From Aureobasidium sp. EXF-3400 (Eukaryota > Ascomycota > Dothideomycetes > Dothideales > Saccotheciaceae): a DNA stretch of 64,000 bases. The stretch covers positions 62,001 to 126,000 of the forward strand of contig SWBL01000077.1 in the NCBI GenBank assembly GCA_024195585.1, read 5' to 3'. The position numbers and the translations under genes are program-made. Position 1 is the stretch's first letter. Each line of letters starts with the position of its first letter. Shown here piece by piece: positions 12,567-23,785 of this stretch. The notes beneath the pieces were generated by a model. The model saw only the letters and a list, made by a program, of their open reading frames with translations, was not told the origin of the DNA and searched no databases.

Positions 12567-13186
12567 ATGGGCGGATTGTCACTTGCACTCTCTTTCCATG
12601 GTCTACTGGATCACCATATCGAGATCGGTCATGTTGGTCTCATGCTGTCACGCCGCGGCCGCGGCGATGACCTGTCGCTTGGTGAGATTCGATTACCTGC
12701 ATGCATGATACGCGCCATCTTCCATTGTAAGGACATAGTGCGGTAAGCTGCTCAGGTTCGATGACCCGATCAGTCCAGTTGAGGCACGGAGGTGGATCCA
12801 CTGAGTAAGTGCATGATAGTGCAATGAAGAAGAGGCAAAGGGTAAGCACGACGATAGAGCGCGGATTCGATTTGTGCCGCGCCGGAGAAACTGACCATGC
12901 GGCACGTCATGGGCTTGGCGTAAGCAATTTGCTGTAATTTTCAAGTCTGCAGACTTCATCTTTTGCTTCTCCATCAGGATACGACATGCCGCACGTAACG
13001 TTGCTTACCCCCTGTCGGATCCTTTCTGCTGTCATTCGGGCAGACATCCGTGACTCCAGACTTTGACTCCTTCAGGCGCAATGTGGATTAGGCTCGCTGT
13101 CGAGTAAGTCAAACAACCGGACAGTATATCACTTCCGTCTGCTGCGGATAATGTGATGAATTCGTATCCAGTAAGTCACCGAGATC
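12567..13186. promoter_or_regulatory. Divergent promoter region of the two P450 genes
   Basis: It holds two copies of the cluster word in opposite orientation: GGCGTAAGCAA at 12917-12927 and TTGCTTACC at 13001-13009. A 16-bp perfect GC palindrome lies at 12651-12666. No gene is supported. Confidence 0.6.
12651..12666. repeat. Perfect GC palindrome
   Basis: CGCCGCGGCCGCGGCG equals its own reverse complement. It lies about 85 bp upstream of the first P450's longest start codon. It could be a dimeric-factor site or a chance GC palindrome. Confidence 0.8.
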
Positions 13187-15001
13187 ATGGCACTCACGGT
13201 CTCGTCCACTTTTATCGCGCTCTCCGATGCCATCCCTCTCCAAATGTTTCTCATTCTATCCCTGTCTGCGTTAGCATTGTACTTGATCTATCGACGTGCA
13301 CTTCCACAGCCACTAGCTGGTATACCATATCATGCAGCCTCGGCCAGCAAACTCTTCGGCGATGTTCCTGGCATGCTCACTCATATTGCGCAAGATGAGG
13401 GAACCTTCATCACCTATCTTGTGAATTCAACCCACCAACTCAACGCGCCATTGGTCCAGGTGTTCATCAAACCTTTCAGCAAGCCTCTTCTCATCCTGTC
13501 CGATTACAGAGAAGCCCACGATATAATGACTCGTCGTACAAAAGAATTCGATCGCTCGACCTCATCGGGTGATCTAGTCAGAGGCCTGGGACCAAAGCAT
13601 CACATCCATCTCAAGACCACGCCTGTCTGGAGGGCTCAACGACGTTTGGTTCAAGACCTGATGACACCGGCATTTCTGAACGACGTCGCCGGCCCAGCCA
13701 TTCATCAGAACGCCTGCGTCATGGTGGAGCTTTGGAGAGCTAAGAGCAATCTTGCAGCGGGCAGACCTTGGTCTGCTACGGGAGATATCGATCAGGTCGC
13801 TCTAGATGCTGTTTTGAGTTTCGCCTTCGGTTCCGGCTTTGGAGAACGACATAGCTCCATTAGGCCGGCCCTGGCAGCTGTTCGAAAGCTGTCTTCGTTA
13901 GACTTGAACACATCATCTGTGGAAGCTCCGGTCGACTTCCCTGATGGTGACGTTGACGAGGTCATTCGTGCTACTCTTGAACTCGTTGCTACGGTCGAGC
14001 AGGTTCAAGGTAGTCCGTTGCCTGATCTCAAGTGGGCTTTCGTGAACAGCCTGCCACGAATTAGGAGAGCAACAAAGATCAAGGAGAGTTACATCAAGCA
14101 CGAGCTGACGGATGCGATCCAAAGATTGGCCAACTCGAGCACCGAACATGTCAAGTCTGCAGTAGATCACATGGTATTTCGTGAAAGAATGTTGGCAGAG
14201 AAGGACGGCCGCCGAGCAGACTTCTACTCACGCGTCATGATGGATGAGGTACGCAAGTTCTGCTTCCTGTTGATAACGTCGATGCTGACGACCGCCTAGA
14301 TCTTCGGGTTTATAGTTGCCGGCAACGATACTTCCAGCACCACAATCAGCTGGGGACTCAAGTATCTGGCAGACAATGTAGCAGCTCAGAGTCGCTTGCG
14401 AAAATTTCTCGAACAGGCTCACAACACAGCGAGATTCGAGCGCCGCGATCCGACAATCAACGAGATCACAAGGACGCAGATCCCCTATCTCGACGCTACC
14501 ATCGAAGAGATCCTACGCTGTGCTGCAAGTGTGCCTGTCGTAGATCGACAAGCTACCGTGGACACCACTCTCCTCGGCCATTTCATCCCAAAAGGTACCG
14601 TAGTCACATGTCTGGTGACAGGGCCCAGCATGCTGAGTCCTGCTCTGCCCATACCCGGTTCTCTGCGTAGCGACGGCAGTCCTGCAACAAAACTCCGAGC
14701 CTGGGACTCGAACGGCATGGCTGTGTTTGATCCATCTCGTTGGCTAGTACAAGGTGAGAAAGGCGAGGAATTTGATCCCAATGCTGGGCCACAGCTAGCC
14801 TTTGGTGCGGGCGTACGGCAATGTTATGGCAAGCGTCTTGCTTACCTTGAGATAAAGATCTTGGTGTCTTTGATTGTCTGGAACTTCGAGTTGTTGAAGT
14901 GTCCGGCTGAGCTATCGGGGGATAAGCCGGTTCTTATCATGACCAATAGACCAAAAGATTGCTATGTTAGGCTGAGGGAAGTCGACCGGACAAGGGACTA
15001 G
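13187..15001 (+). CDS. Cytochrome P450 monooxygenase
   Basis: Exons 13187-14248 and 14300-15001 give 587 aa, slightly long for a fungal P450. A hydrophobic N-terminal segment (about residues 18-35) anchors it to the ER membrane. The I-helix motif AGNDTSS opens exon 2. The heme loop FGAGVRQCYG is complete, with its cysteine. The region after the proximal helix is typical. It is divergent from the decayed P450 and convergent with the flavin oxidase at 15572, all inside the PKS cluster, so it most likely hydroxylates the polyketide or oxidises it further. Its substrate cannot be read from sequence. Confidence 0.9.
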
Positions 15002-15571
15002 ATAGAATCTACGCTGCCAGATATCCAGTTATCGCATGTCCCGATAGTCAGTGTCAAGTTCATTATTTCGCTCTACGGAGAAGACTCTGAATGTGTTTGA
15101 TGGGTTGTAGAATGAAGTCAGCGGCACCCAAAACTGTGTCAATTATGAACCTTATCCCTATGTCAGCAGAAGTGCATACTCATCCAGATGTTCAATGTGT
15201 GACGCCCTGCTCGCAAGTTCATGCTGACTCGAATAGAACGCGATCGTGGCTTTTTTACCCATTCCGATAGATTCGATGGAAAGTATCTATCTGTTATCTT
15301 CAGGGGAAACGGTCGTAGAGTACGAGCCACCAGGGTCGGTAGCTCATCAAAACAATACAGGTTGGTTATGTCTGGACATGTATCGGCTACCCTGTGCACA
15401 CACTATTGTTACACTCCCCATGCGTGACTCTCCACTGGTGGATACATCTGGCCAGTTCAGTAGCACTCGAGAATGCACAGGACCAATGTGTAACAGATAT
15501 GAAACTGACTCAACGGCTGACCAGCGAGAGGCAGCAAATAGTGTATGAGATGAGACTACAAATGAACTCGT
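15002..15571. other. Convergent intergenic spacer
   Basis: 570 bp between the 3' ends of the second P450 and the flavin oxidase. No gene or recognisable element is seen. Confidence 0.5.
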
Positions 15572-17186
15572 CTAGTTTTTCACGGCGGAGATCTTGAACC
15601 CCCCAGGACAAAGCCTCTGGAAGACCTGCTGCGGGTCATATCTCTTGCTGACTTCGCGCAACTTCTGCAGATTCTCCTTTCCATAACTCGACAGTGGATC
15701 TTGACTCTTATCCGCATAGTTGAGATAAATCCAGGGTAGATTACCTCCCTCAATGGTCGCGGCGAACACCTTGATCTCTTCAATCCACGCCTTGATCTTT
15801 GGGTAAGCAAACGCCTCTTGCTCAGCAGTCCTCACCATAGCAGAAGCCTGGAACAAAAGCCCATCCATAGTCTGGTTCTGAACACCAGTGATGTTTCCGC
15901 CAGCTTCTGCGGATCGTTGACCAAACAGCTTTGGTAAAGGCTGGAATAGACATTGAGTCCAGAAATCGCCGTCTGGTATGTGAGTTTTGAAGTCCTCGAC
16001 CATGGCTTCGTGGAGTTCTGCTGCCTTCTTCACGATGCGGCTGTCGTTCTTGAAGGATGCAGTGAACCAAGTATTGCTAGGACCCAAACATCAACGGGGG
16101 CAGCGACAGAGGGCATGCCATTCAGCAACTTACTAGTGATCTCCGGGGAGATTGTATTCGGGAGCAGATACCATTTCTGATACGCTAGTCATCTTGCATA
16201 TCGACATGATAGACGGTAGTGCAGCAAAGTTCTTGTAGGCTGCTGGGTTCTCGATACCAGCCACTTGCGCGTACAAAGTCGCGATGCCAACGTCCTTGAA
16301 TTGGGGCTAATGAAGGTCAGTTGTGCAAGAGATCTCACTTCGATTGCACTTACTGTGATCAGGTTAGCATATATATGGTCAGTGCAATGTTCAAGGGGCA
16401 CACACCAGTGTAAGCAAAGAAACAAAGAAGATTGCTGTCCAGGTCATCTCTCATGCTAGAAGTGAACCCAACAAGTGCTTCTGCCGCAGCCTCAGTGACC
16501 TGTTTGGGGAAGAAGGTCAGTCCACCCCACAGTGGGCCACTCTTGAAGGCTTTCATCTTGAAATTGGTGACAATGCCGAAATTATTGGAGCCACCCTTGA
16601 GAGCAAAGTACAGATCGCTATGTTGCTGAGCGGTGGCTTTGACGATACGTCCGTCAGCAAGCACAATCTCGTACTCTACGACATTATCGCAAGCGAAACC
16701 TCGACGGGGTGTGAAGAAAGTGTTGCCGCCTCCAAGGATAAGACCAGCAACGCCAACATTGCCTTCACGCCCACCGGCAACCACGAGATTGTGCTTGTCA
16801 AGCTCAGCGTAGACGTCTCGCCAGCGACCTCCAGGGCCAATATTGACGGTCTCGGTACCTCCATTGACTTTGGTCCAGCAGAGTTGACCAAGATCAATGG
16901 TCACTCCATCGTGGATGTTGTTGGCACCCGCCCATTGTGTGTGGCCACCGCTTCGTACTGCAAACTGCGAATTCCTGGCAACCAGATATTTGACGGCTTT
17001 GGCTACCTCCGTGGCATTCTTTGGACGTACGATGCATGCAGGTTGTATCTTTGCACTGTTCGACCAATAGCTTTGTTCTCGAGCTGTGTATTCTTCGTCT
17101 GATGGACGCAGCACCTCAAGACCTAGTCTGGTAAACTCGCCGGCTGTCTTGTCAGAAGACTTGGGCTTGGAAAAGATGGCTCCCAT
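15572..17186 (-). CDS. FAD-linked oxidase, BBE-like, cytosolic, mono-covalent
   Basis: Exons 17186-16407, 16306-16134 and 16076-15572 give 485 aa. The PCMH-type FAD domain is clear: RSGGH with His82 as the likely 8-alpha flavin attachment point. The second attachment cysteine of bi-covalent members is absent, the region reading GGREGNVGVAG. There is no signal peptide, unlike the second oxidase at 26502. The C-terminal BBE motif (YDPQQVFQRLCPGGFK) is present. Such enzymes oxidise alcohols or C-N/C-C bonds in natural-product pathways using O2. The gap between exons 1 and 2 does not splice in frame with one ordinary GT..AG intron; it fits a twin intron, described separately. Confidence 0.9.
16307..16406 (-). 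other. Probable [D1,2] stwintron (intron within an intron donor)
   Basis: An inner intron 16405-16353 (53 nt; donor GTGTGT, branch GCTAACC, acceptor CACAG) splits the donor of an outer intron after its first G at 16406. Removing the inner intron joins G16406 to TAAGTG at 16352, creating a perfect GTAAGTG donor. The outer 47-nt intron then uses branch CTGAC and acceptor TTAG at 16307. Only this two-step path gives phase 0 with strong signals on both sides. A single intron with donor GTGTGC at 16404 is a weaker alternative, also in frame, adding one Gly. Confidence 0.7.
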
Positions 17187-18000
17187 GGTGTAGGTTTGAG
17201 CTCAATTTGGCTAATCAAGACGAGTGAATGGAATGCAATCGGAAGATAGTGAAGTTTCTCAATCAGGGCATTTGCATGAGCAAGAGCCCTCAAGACTATT
17301 ACACCTTGATGTATATCGAGGGGAGCTTCCACCTGCGGAAAAACGCTGATGCTCAAACGATTGATCAGACCATAAGCATGTTGTCATGACTGCACAATAA
17401 GCGACTGACGACAGGAGCTACAGTGCAGGTAAGCATGTGGTCAACAAGGATAGACCAGCAGTGATTGTGACAACAGCCGACAGAGTCAAGCCATATATAT
17501 TCCGGTGAGGCTGAATTAACATCTCTTTCCGAAAAGATAGAAGTATCATGCGGGCTTAGCTTGAACACGACAAAATTGCTCCTGCTTGCATGCTGGGACC
17601 GCAGTAGCCGTTTTCGGAAGGATCACCAGTGGCGTGTCGTCCCGATAAGCTACGTGTCCCACTCAGGGGACTGTGCTAGTGTGATTGGTCCTGCGGCATT
17701 TCAGCTCCGACACTCGTGCGTTGTCCCTGAGATGTTCCAATAAGCAGTCGAAGATAATCGTTTGCAATCACTCTCGATCGGAGGATAGAAGCCCGTCTCA
17801 TCAATGAAGGAAAGAAATCAATTCCACGCTGGAGAATAACTGAACACGAGACAGTCACATGCTGTGAGTTGACAAGTGTTGCAATGGATTGTTACAAGTT
17901 ACGCCGGCTATGAATCACAAATAATTTTGTCGGAGGCATGAGTACTCCATGTCTAGCTTGCCCGTATATAGAAGGCCGTATATCATTATTCATGCAAAAA
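17187..18000. promoter_or_regulatory. Flavin oxidase promoter and bANK terminator region
   Basis: 814 bp with no supported gene. It contains the cluster word AGGTAAGCAT at 17427-17436, 241 bp upstream of the oxidase start codon, and TAAGC-type variants near 17645 and 17742. Confidence 0.55.
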
Positions 18001-19141
18001 TCAGGATTTTCTAGCCCAGGAGTTCAGATTCGCACCAGCTTCAAGCAAAACCCGAACACCAGCTTCAAACCCTATGTCAACAGCTGTGTGTAGTGGTGTC
18101 TTACCGTCCAGATCATGACCTTCCATCACCAGTTGATCACCAGAACTATGCTCGAGCAAGACCTTCAACAGTGTTTCCCGTCTCTGAGTGACGGCCCAGT
18201 GGACAGCGTTGCGTTGCTGATTGTCCGTTTCGGAGATGCGTGCGCCATTTTCGATCAGTGCGGACAGCACGTCTTCGTGATCACTGATGATGGAGTGAAT
18301 GAGAGGGGTTAATCCTTCTCCGTCCTTTTGGTTGCAGTCGACACCATGCTGTAGCAATACACGGACGATACGAACGTGGCCTTTTTGCACGGCGATATGC
18401 AAGGCACTGACCCAATTCCCCTCGGGACATTTGGTTTGAGGCTTCTCAACGGCGAGGCTTTCACGACTTGATGCATTGGATGCGAGTGGTGGTGGAGAGG
18501 CATGATTGGAAGGGAAGTCACCCTCGCTGCCGTAGCTCGTGATAGTGGTGTCTGTGACAACTCCGCTCGGGATCAATGCGCCAGAGACAGACCTCGAACA
18601 TTGTATCTCGTTTGATAGAAGCGAAATAGGCGTCAAAGTCTGGAAGTTTGAGTGCAGATGGTCTGAAAATTGGTACTCAGGAGATTTGGAAGTTGCCATG
18701 TTCAATATGTCGGTCAACTGCGATGGTGATGGGAGTGCCATGGGCTCCGACTCAGGTCCTGGTGTCAAAAGACCTTCCAAATTGGCAAAGTCGAGAAGGT
18801 TGATGTCGCCATATACATCCATACCGCAAGGACCTGAAACATCAGGATAATGAGCACTGGGAAGACCCGGTGGACTTTTTGTTGTGAGTAATCTAGTAGG
18901 TGAAATACTCTGAGCGCTCGGCCCGGGTGCTGCTGAACGTTGTGATTGTGACGCTCGGGCTTGCATAGCATTATTCTGATTTTTCCGTTCGCTCTGCCTT
19001 TCTGTTTGACAGGAGCGAGGGGTCAGTTGAGTCTCACACCCCAGTGTGGCAGCGGCGATACTCACGACGAAACTTGCGTTGAGCTTCGCGATTCTGGGCG
19101 CGACGACGCGCCAGCGCTGCTTCCTCCTTGTTGGTGTCCAT
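18001..19141 (-). CDS. bANK transcription factor (basic region plus ankyrin repeats), TOXE-like
   Basis: Exons 19141-19066 and 19001-18001 give 358 aa. Residues 10-30 form a bZIP-type basic region with NREAQRKFR, the Nx2AQx2FR signature of Yap-like fungal factors. No leucine heptads follow. Residues about 228-355 hold four ankyrin repeats (for example SALHIAVQKGHVRIVRVLL and KTPLHTAVDIGFEAGVRVLL). This basic-plus-ankyrin architecture defines bANK proteins, known as pathway-specific regulators such as TOXE of the HC-toxin cluster. Sitting in the middle of the cluster and divergent from the SDR, it is the obvious local regulator. The intergenic region above it carries three copies of the repeated cluster word, suggesting autoregulation. 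The middle third is Ser/Pro rich and may be an activation region. Confidence 0.92.
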
Positions 19142-20099
19142 TTTCTGACGGTACGGCAGCAACTTGGGCCACGATATCAGGGTGTATTGTGTCACTTGGT
19201 ATGCTGGTTTGGAGTCGTGACTTAACAGGCTTGTGCAAATGGAGATACACAATACCTGTCGTCCTATATAGCTGATACGTGTTAGATGATACTGCACGAT
19301 CCCACAGGATTCAGCCAGCCGTGCCTGGGGCGCGCCACCAACGTGCGCTCGAGCGTGCGCCAGAGCCTCTCTCGCTCTTACATGAACTCCACGTTCGAAG
19401 CTTCGGAGTGTGATAAGTGATCCTCAGCTCAGCCTTTCGCGTGTTGTGTGATACAGAATTGCTGCCCAATCAAGTGTTGGACAGATTCGTGTTCACGAGT
19501 TGCTTGGCTACCAAGACAAGCTTTAGCGCGGGTCTTCCCTCATCTAACGGGCCGCCTGCACGAAATGGTATGCAGGGACCGTGGATACAGTCTGTTGAAA
19601 CACCTGGCCAGATAGGCAATATGTCCGCCCAACTGCAAGTACCCTGTGTGGCCTATTGGCTACCGATCGACACAATCCTCCTCACCCACTGCATACATGT
19701 TTGTGGCTGCCGCAGTGACCGGCTACCTCTTTGAGCATATGAAAGGGGCGATCACACAATAGCATATGGGCAATGGTCAAGCTCGTAGCTGGCTGTTTTG
19801 ATGGCGCAATATGAGGGAGCTTCCTCCAACTCATCGAGGTCCGAAAAGGCGCGGAAACACAAAGAGTGGGGGTTTCAGCTTCCCGAATGCTTACCTTCCG
19901 GATAGTAATGATGCGGAGCAACCAAGGGCCGACCAGGCGTAAGCAATATTCCACTCTTCTTTGTTGCATACCGCAGAGCACCCCTTACGATTTGCCCGTC
20001 GGGTAAGCATTCCTCGAAATGGTCCAACAATGTAACTCGTAAAAAATATTCAACTCGCAGCTTCTGCTCTGCAACAACACAACTTACCAACAGCTTACC
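19142..20099. promoter_or_regulatory. Divergent bANK / SDR promoter with three motif copies
   Basis: 958 bp with no supported gene. Three copies of the cluster word cluster within 125 bp on the SDR side: ATGCTTACC at 19887-19895, GGCGTAAGCAA at 19936-19946 and GGGTAAGCAT at 20001-20010. This is the densest site group in the window. Confidence 0.65.
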
Positions 20100-20994
20100 A
20101 TGGCGAAGAAAACAGTTCTCGTAACCGGCTGCAGCGCTGGCGGCATTGGCGCCGCCATGACGAAGGCCTTCACCGATCAGGGATACCACGTCTTCGCCAC
20201 ACTCCGAAACACCTCCAAAGCCGGATCGCTGGCGGAAATGGCCAATGTCGAAATCTTGCAGCTCGAGGTGACATCCCCAGAATCCATCGAGCAGTGTGTA
20301 CTCGAAGTTCAGAAGCGTACTGGTGGTACTCTGGATGTCCTTGTCAACAACGCTGGAGCAGACTTCGTCATCCCTTTGCTTGACGCATCGATTGAAGAAG
20401 CCAAGAAGTTGTACGACGTCAATGTTTGGAGCATCTTGGCCACCACACAGGCCTTCGCGCCACTGCTTGTCAAAGCCAAAGGAACCGTCTGCAACATCAG
20501 CTCTATTGCAGCAACGATGCCACTTGCTTGGGGAGGTAAGAGAATACACGCGTCCCTACTTATTTGTTGATACTGACGCCGCTACAGGAGTCTACAGTAG
20601 CTCTAAGGTCGCAGCAAAACAGATTTCGGAAACACTCAGAGTCGAGTTACAGCCTCTGGGTGTGACTGTCATCACTGCCATGGTCGGTGCCGTCCACACG
20701 CCAATCCACGACAAGGCAGGCGAATTGGTACTGCCCGCAGGTTCCTACTACCAGAGCGTCAGAGAGACCATCAACGACCAGAGGAAGGGGCTGAAGAAGC
20801 CTGGCAGTCAGGAGGTCGATGTCACAGCCAAAAACCTCGTTAACGACATTGTCGCAGGGCGTGCAGGACTTGTTTGGCGCGGAGGCACCGCTACACTTGT
20901 GCGTTATCTCGGTTGGCTGTTGCCCTCCGGTCTCTTCGAGCACGTGGTCAATGACGGTCGAGGCCTAAAGCAAGTCCACTCAGGAGAGAAGTAG
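20100..20994 (+). CDS. Short-chain dehydrogenase/reductase, AYR1-like
   Basis: Exons 20100-20535 and 20588-20994 give 280 aa. Rossmann motif TGCSAGGIG near the N terminus, NNAG, a catalytic Ser in NISSIAA, and YSSSK as the catalytic Tyr/Lys pair are all present. The closest family shape is the classical SDR group that includes 1-acyl-dihydroxyacetone-phosphate reductase, with an AVHTPIHDKA substrate loop and a hydrophobic C-terminal part. In this cluster it probably interconverts a ketone and an alcohol on the polyketide using NADP(H). It shares its promoter with the bANK factor. Confidence 0.9.
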
Positions 20995-21489
20995 ATATTA
21001 AGGAATCGGAGTGATATCACAAGTCAGACTGGCAATGGAAACGTAACGAGTGTCAGCATAATTAATACAAAGCGCAATTATTCCCCTCATTGTTGACTGA
21101 CCAAATGTATTGCCCCGAGTGGCCAAAAGAGTTGACCGCGAGTCGATCGGCCGCGGCTCCACCATGACTTTTCCTCTCTTTCCAAGTTCCAGCTTCATTG
21201 TCCTTCACTTGCCATATCACTATCGTTGAACTGCCGTAGTACGTGCGGCTCTCTGCATTCATACGCGCTCTCAATGATTGTGGATGCGACTACGGATGGA
21301 GCGCTACCTTAGCGCTGGCTGTAAACCCAGTCTTGCATGTTTTTTCTCACAAAACCATTGCACATATGAGGACTTTCGAAATCTTCCTACCACTTTGTCT
21401 GCCTGGATCAACGGTCGCATGAATTTTGCGATGCTTTCTCTTGATCGGCTTCTTCTTGCCCTCAACGAAACCTTTGTCCCTCATCCAGC
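20995..21489. other. Convergent intergenic spacer
   Basis: 495 bp between the 3' ends of the SDR and the first MFS gene. No gene or clear element is seen. Confidence 0.5.
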
Positions 21490-23323
21490 TCAAGCCACGC
21501 CTCCAGCTTCCTTCACCGCCTCCGGATCCAGCCTTTTCCAATCGCTAGCGAGGCTTACAACAAAAGATATGCATGTGGCTGCTAGCGCAATGGCAAATGT
21601 CACCTTTATACCCGCCATGTACGCCTGTAGAATTCCTGGGAGCTGGTCCTTGGAAAATACGGTATGAAGCTGTGTGGCTCCAGTGACGATTACGACGGAA
21701 GGGTCGACACCGGGAGCCGTCTTTGGTAAAACTGCAAGAGTTCGATTCACGAATGCTGAGCCTGCTGCGTTGATGAGGAGTCCTCCTCCAACATTCAAAA
21801 AGACTATATTCGAATTAGCTTGGTCTTTTTGCACGTGCTCAAAGCAATATCAGATAACTCACAGAGGATGATGGCAGTCACTGAAGGTATGTCTTCAGGT
21901 GCTGCTCTAGCCTGACAGATCATGATCGGTATCTGGAATCCAGCGCCCCAACCGAGAGCACCGAGAATCTGGTAGCCAATCCATTTACCAGTACTTGTAT
22001 CCACGTCAAGGGTATAGATCAACCCACATCCTAGGACTCCAACGGCTGCGCTGCCCAATTGAAGCGGAGCTGCAAGACCAGTTTTCGTCAGGAACAACCC
22101 AGCAGACACAACAGCCAAAGTTGCAGCAAGAATCAAGGGCAAGGTGTCCACTCCTGACATGATCGGCGTTGCTCCGTCGATGCTTTGGAAGTATATCGGT
22201 AAGTAGTATATGACCAGATAGTACGAGCCTGCGAAGAAGAACGCGAAGACGCTGCCGATGCCGACGTGACGCTGCATGAGCAATCTCGGAACGATGATCG
22301 CTCGTTCGCCAGAGTACTTCTCCCAGGCAACAAATGCTATCAGGATAAGGACAAATCCGATCAATAGTCCAATGACTAGACTGCTGTTCCAGGGCTTGAG
22401 CTGTCCGCCGTACTGCATGGCTAGGCTATAAGTTACCAGTGCGCCCATGATCAGAGCAACGCCAACGAGATCTGCTTGGAAGAACTTTTCCTTCCAGCTA
22501 GCAGGAATAGGTTTCGCTCCAGAAGGTGTGCGGAAGAAAAGCAGGATGATGAGTACAGTTATCTGGAAAGTCAGCTATTGCACACTCAATCGGTCTCGGG
22601 ACGACACTCACCGCGCCAACAGGCAGATTGATATAAAAACACCACCTCCACGTTGTGTTTGACGTAATCGTACCGCCTACTAAGGGTCCAATCACAGAAG
22701 CAATGCAATAAGAGAATCCCATGATTCCAGTATACGTCGGGCGCTTCGAAGGCTCAACCAGAAAAGCAATGATCGTGTAGCCTCCAGTACCCATACCAGC
22801 ACAACCCACACCCGCAACAGCACGACCGATGATCAGCGTATCGGAATTTGGAGCTATACCACATAACAAACTGCCGATTTCGAAAATCATGATGGCAGTG
22901 AGAAAGGTCCACTTGAGAGGCAAATACTTGTATGCCTTTCCCCACGATGCCTGGAAGCTTCCTGAGGTTAGGAAGAAGGCTGAGCCGTACCATGCTTGTT
23001 TGTCAAGGCCGTGGAACTCATCAGTGATTTTTGGAATGGCGGTAGCAACAATCGTCTGGTTTTCTGGGGTCAATGGTCTTTCTCAGACTGCGGCCGGAGA
23101 TAGTACTCACGATGTCGAGTGCTGAGAGGAAAACACTCAGGACGAGTGCCAGCACGATAAAGATCAATGTTGCACCTTTGGGATACTCGTTTGCATCTTT
23201 CTCCTGAACTGCAAGCTGCTCTACATTATAGCTTTCTCCGCCATGTAGTCATTCTGGATCTGCGTGGAGTACTTCAGCAGCAAGTTCTGCTCGAGAATTG
23301 TTAGAGGGAGTCGTTGGCGACAT
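21490..23323 (-). CDS. MFS transporter, DHA2 (14-TM) drug:H+ antiporter type, with in-frame TGA
   Basis: Exons 23323-23111, 23055-22612, 22562-21863 and 21803-21490 span 556 codons plus the stop. Signatures: [13 protein letters not shown] at TM1, a WYGSAFFLT segment, the GRAVAGVG loop, and [13 protein letters not shown], all typical of DHA2 exporters. The role is probably export of the cluster product across the plasma membrane. An in-frame TGA occupies codon 25 (23251-23249) in the cytosolic N-terminal tail, and no later in-frame ATG precedes TM1. Possibilities are stop readthrough (the context is TGA-CTA), an in-frame 57-nt intron with a weak GTACTC donor (23272-23216), an unseen upstream start, or a disabled gene. 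The rest of the frame is intact. Confidence 0.85.
23246..23251 (-). other. In-frame TGA followed by CTA
   Basis: The codons GAA-TGA-CTA-CAT fall in the reading frame that links the start ATG at 23323 to the first transmembrane segment. UGA-CUA is the leaky stop context described for programmed readthrough in fungi and animals. Confidence 0.75.
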
Positions 23324-23785
23324 GTCGATGATGGTAACGAGAACTCGGGCCAAGCAAGCGAGAGCGATACGACTGAAGTAGTACTGTACTATTTGTGATT
23401 CTAGAAGCCGACCCTTGTGTTTGCCAGAAAGAAGTCCGAATGGTCACAAACTGCGATTGTTGTGCCGGACACGCATTCCTCCGCCGGGCGTAAGCATCAG
23501 CTTTCGGAACGACCCTGCATGACAGACAAAGACCCCAGACGCCACGGCACATACAGCTGTGCAGAAGCCCGCCGACTCACAGACTCATATGACTTCTAGA
23601 TTCTTTGTTCGCCAGGAATTACATCACTCGGGCAAATTTGGGATTCTGACGTCTCCATCAATGAGCCGCAAAAAAATCACGTCTCCATATTCGGGTTCAT
23701 CGTTCGAAGAAGGCTCTCTTTCATCGCCATCGGTACGAGACCTCGCTACTCTATCAATACGCTCTATCTCTCTTGTGCCTCCCCC
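23324..23785. promoter_or_regulatory. Promoter of the first MFS gene and 3' region of P450 3
   Basis: Contains GGCGTAAGCAT at 23487-23497, a strict copy of the cluster word, 164 bp upstream of the MFS start codon. No gene is supported. Confidence 0.55.

Noticed and set aside
19875..20549. 224-codon open frame antisense to the SDR
   Set aside because: It overlaps a clear SDR coding frame and shows no domain.
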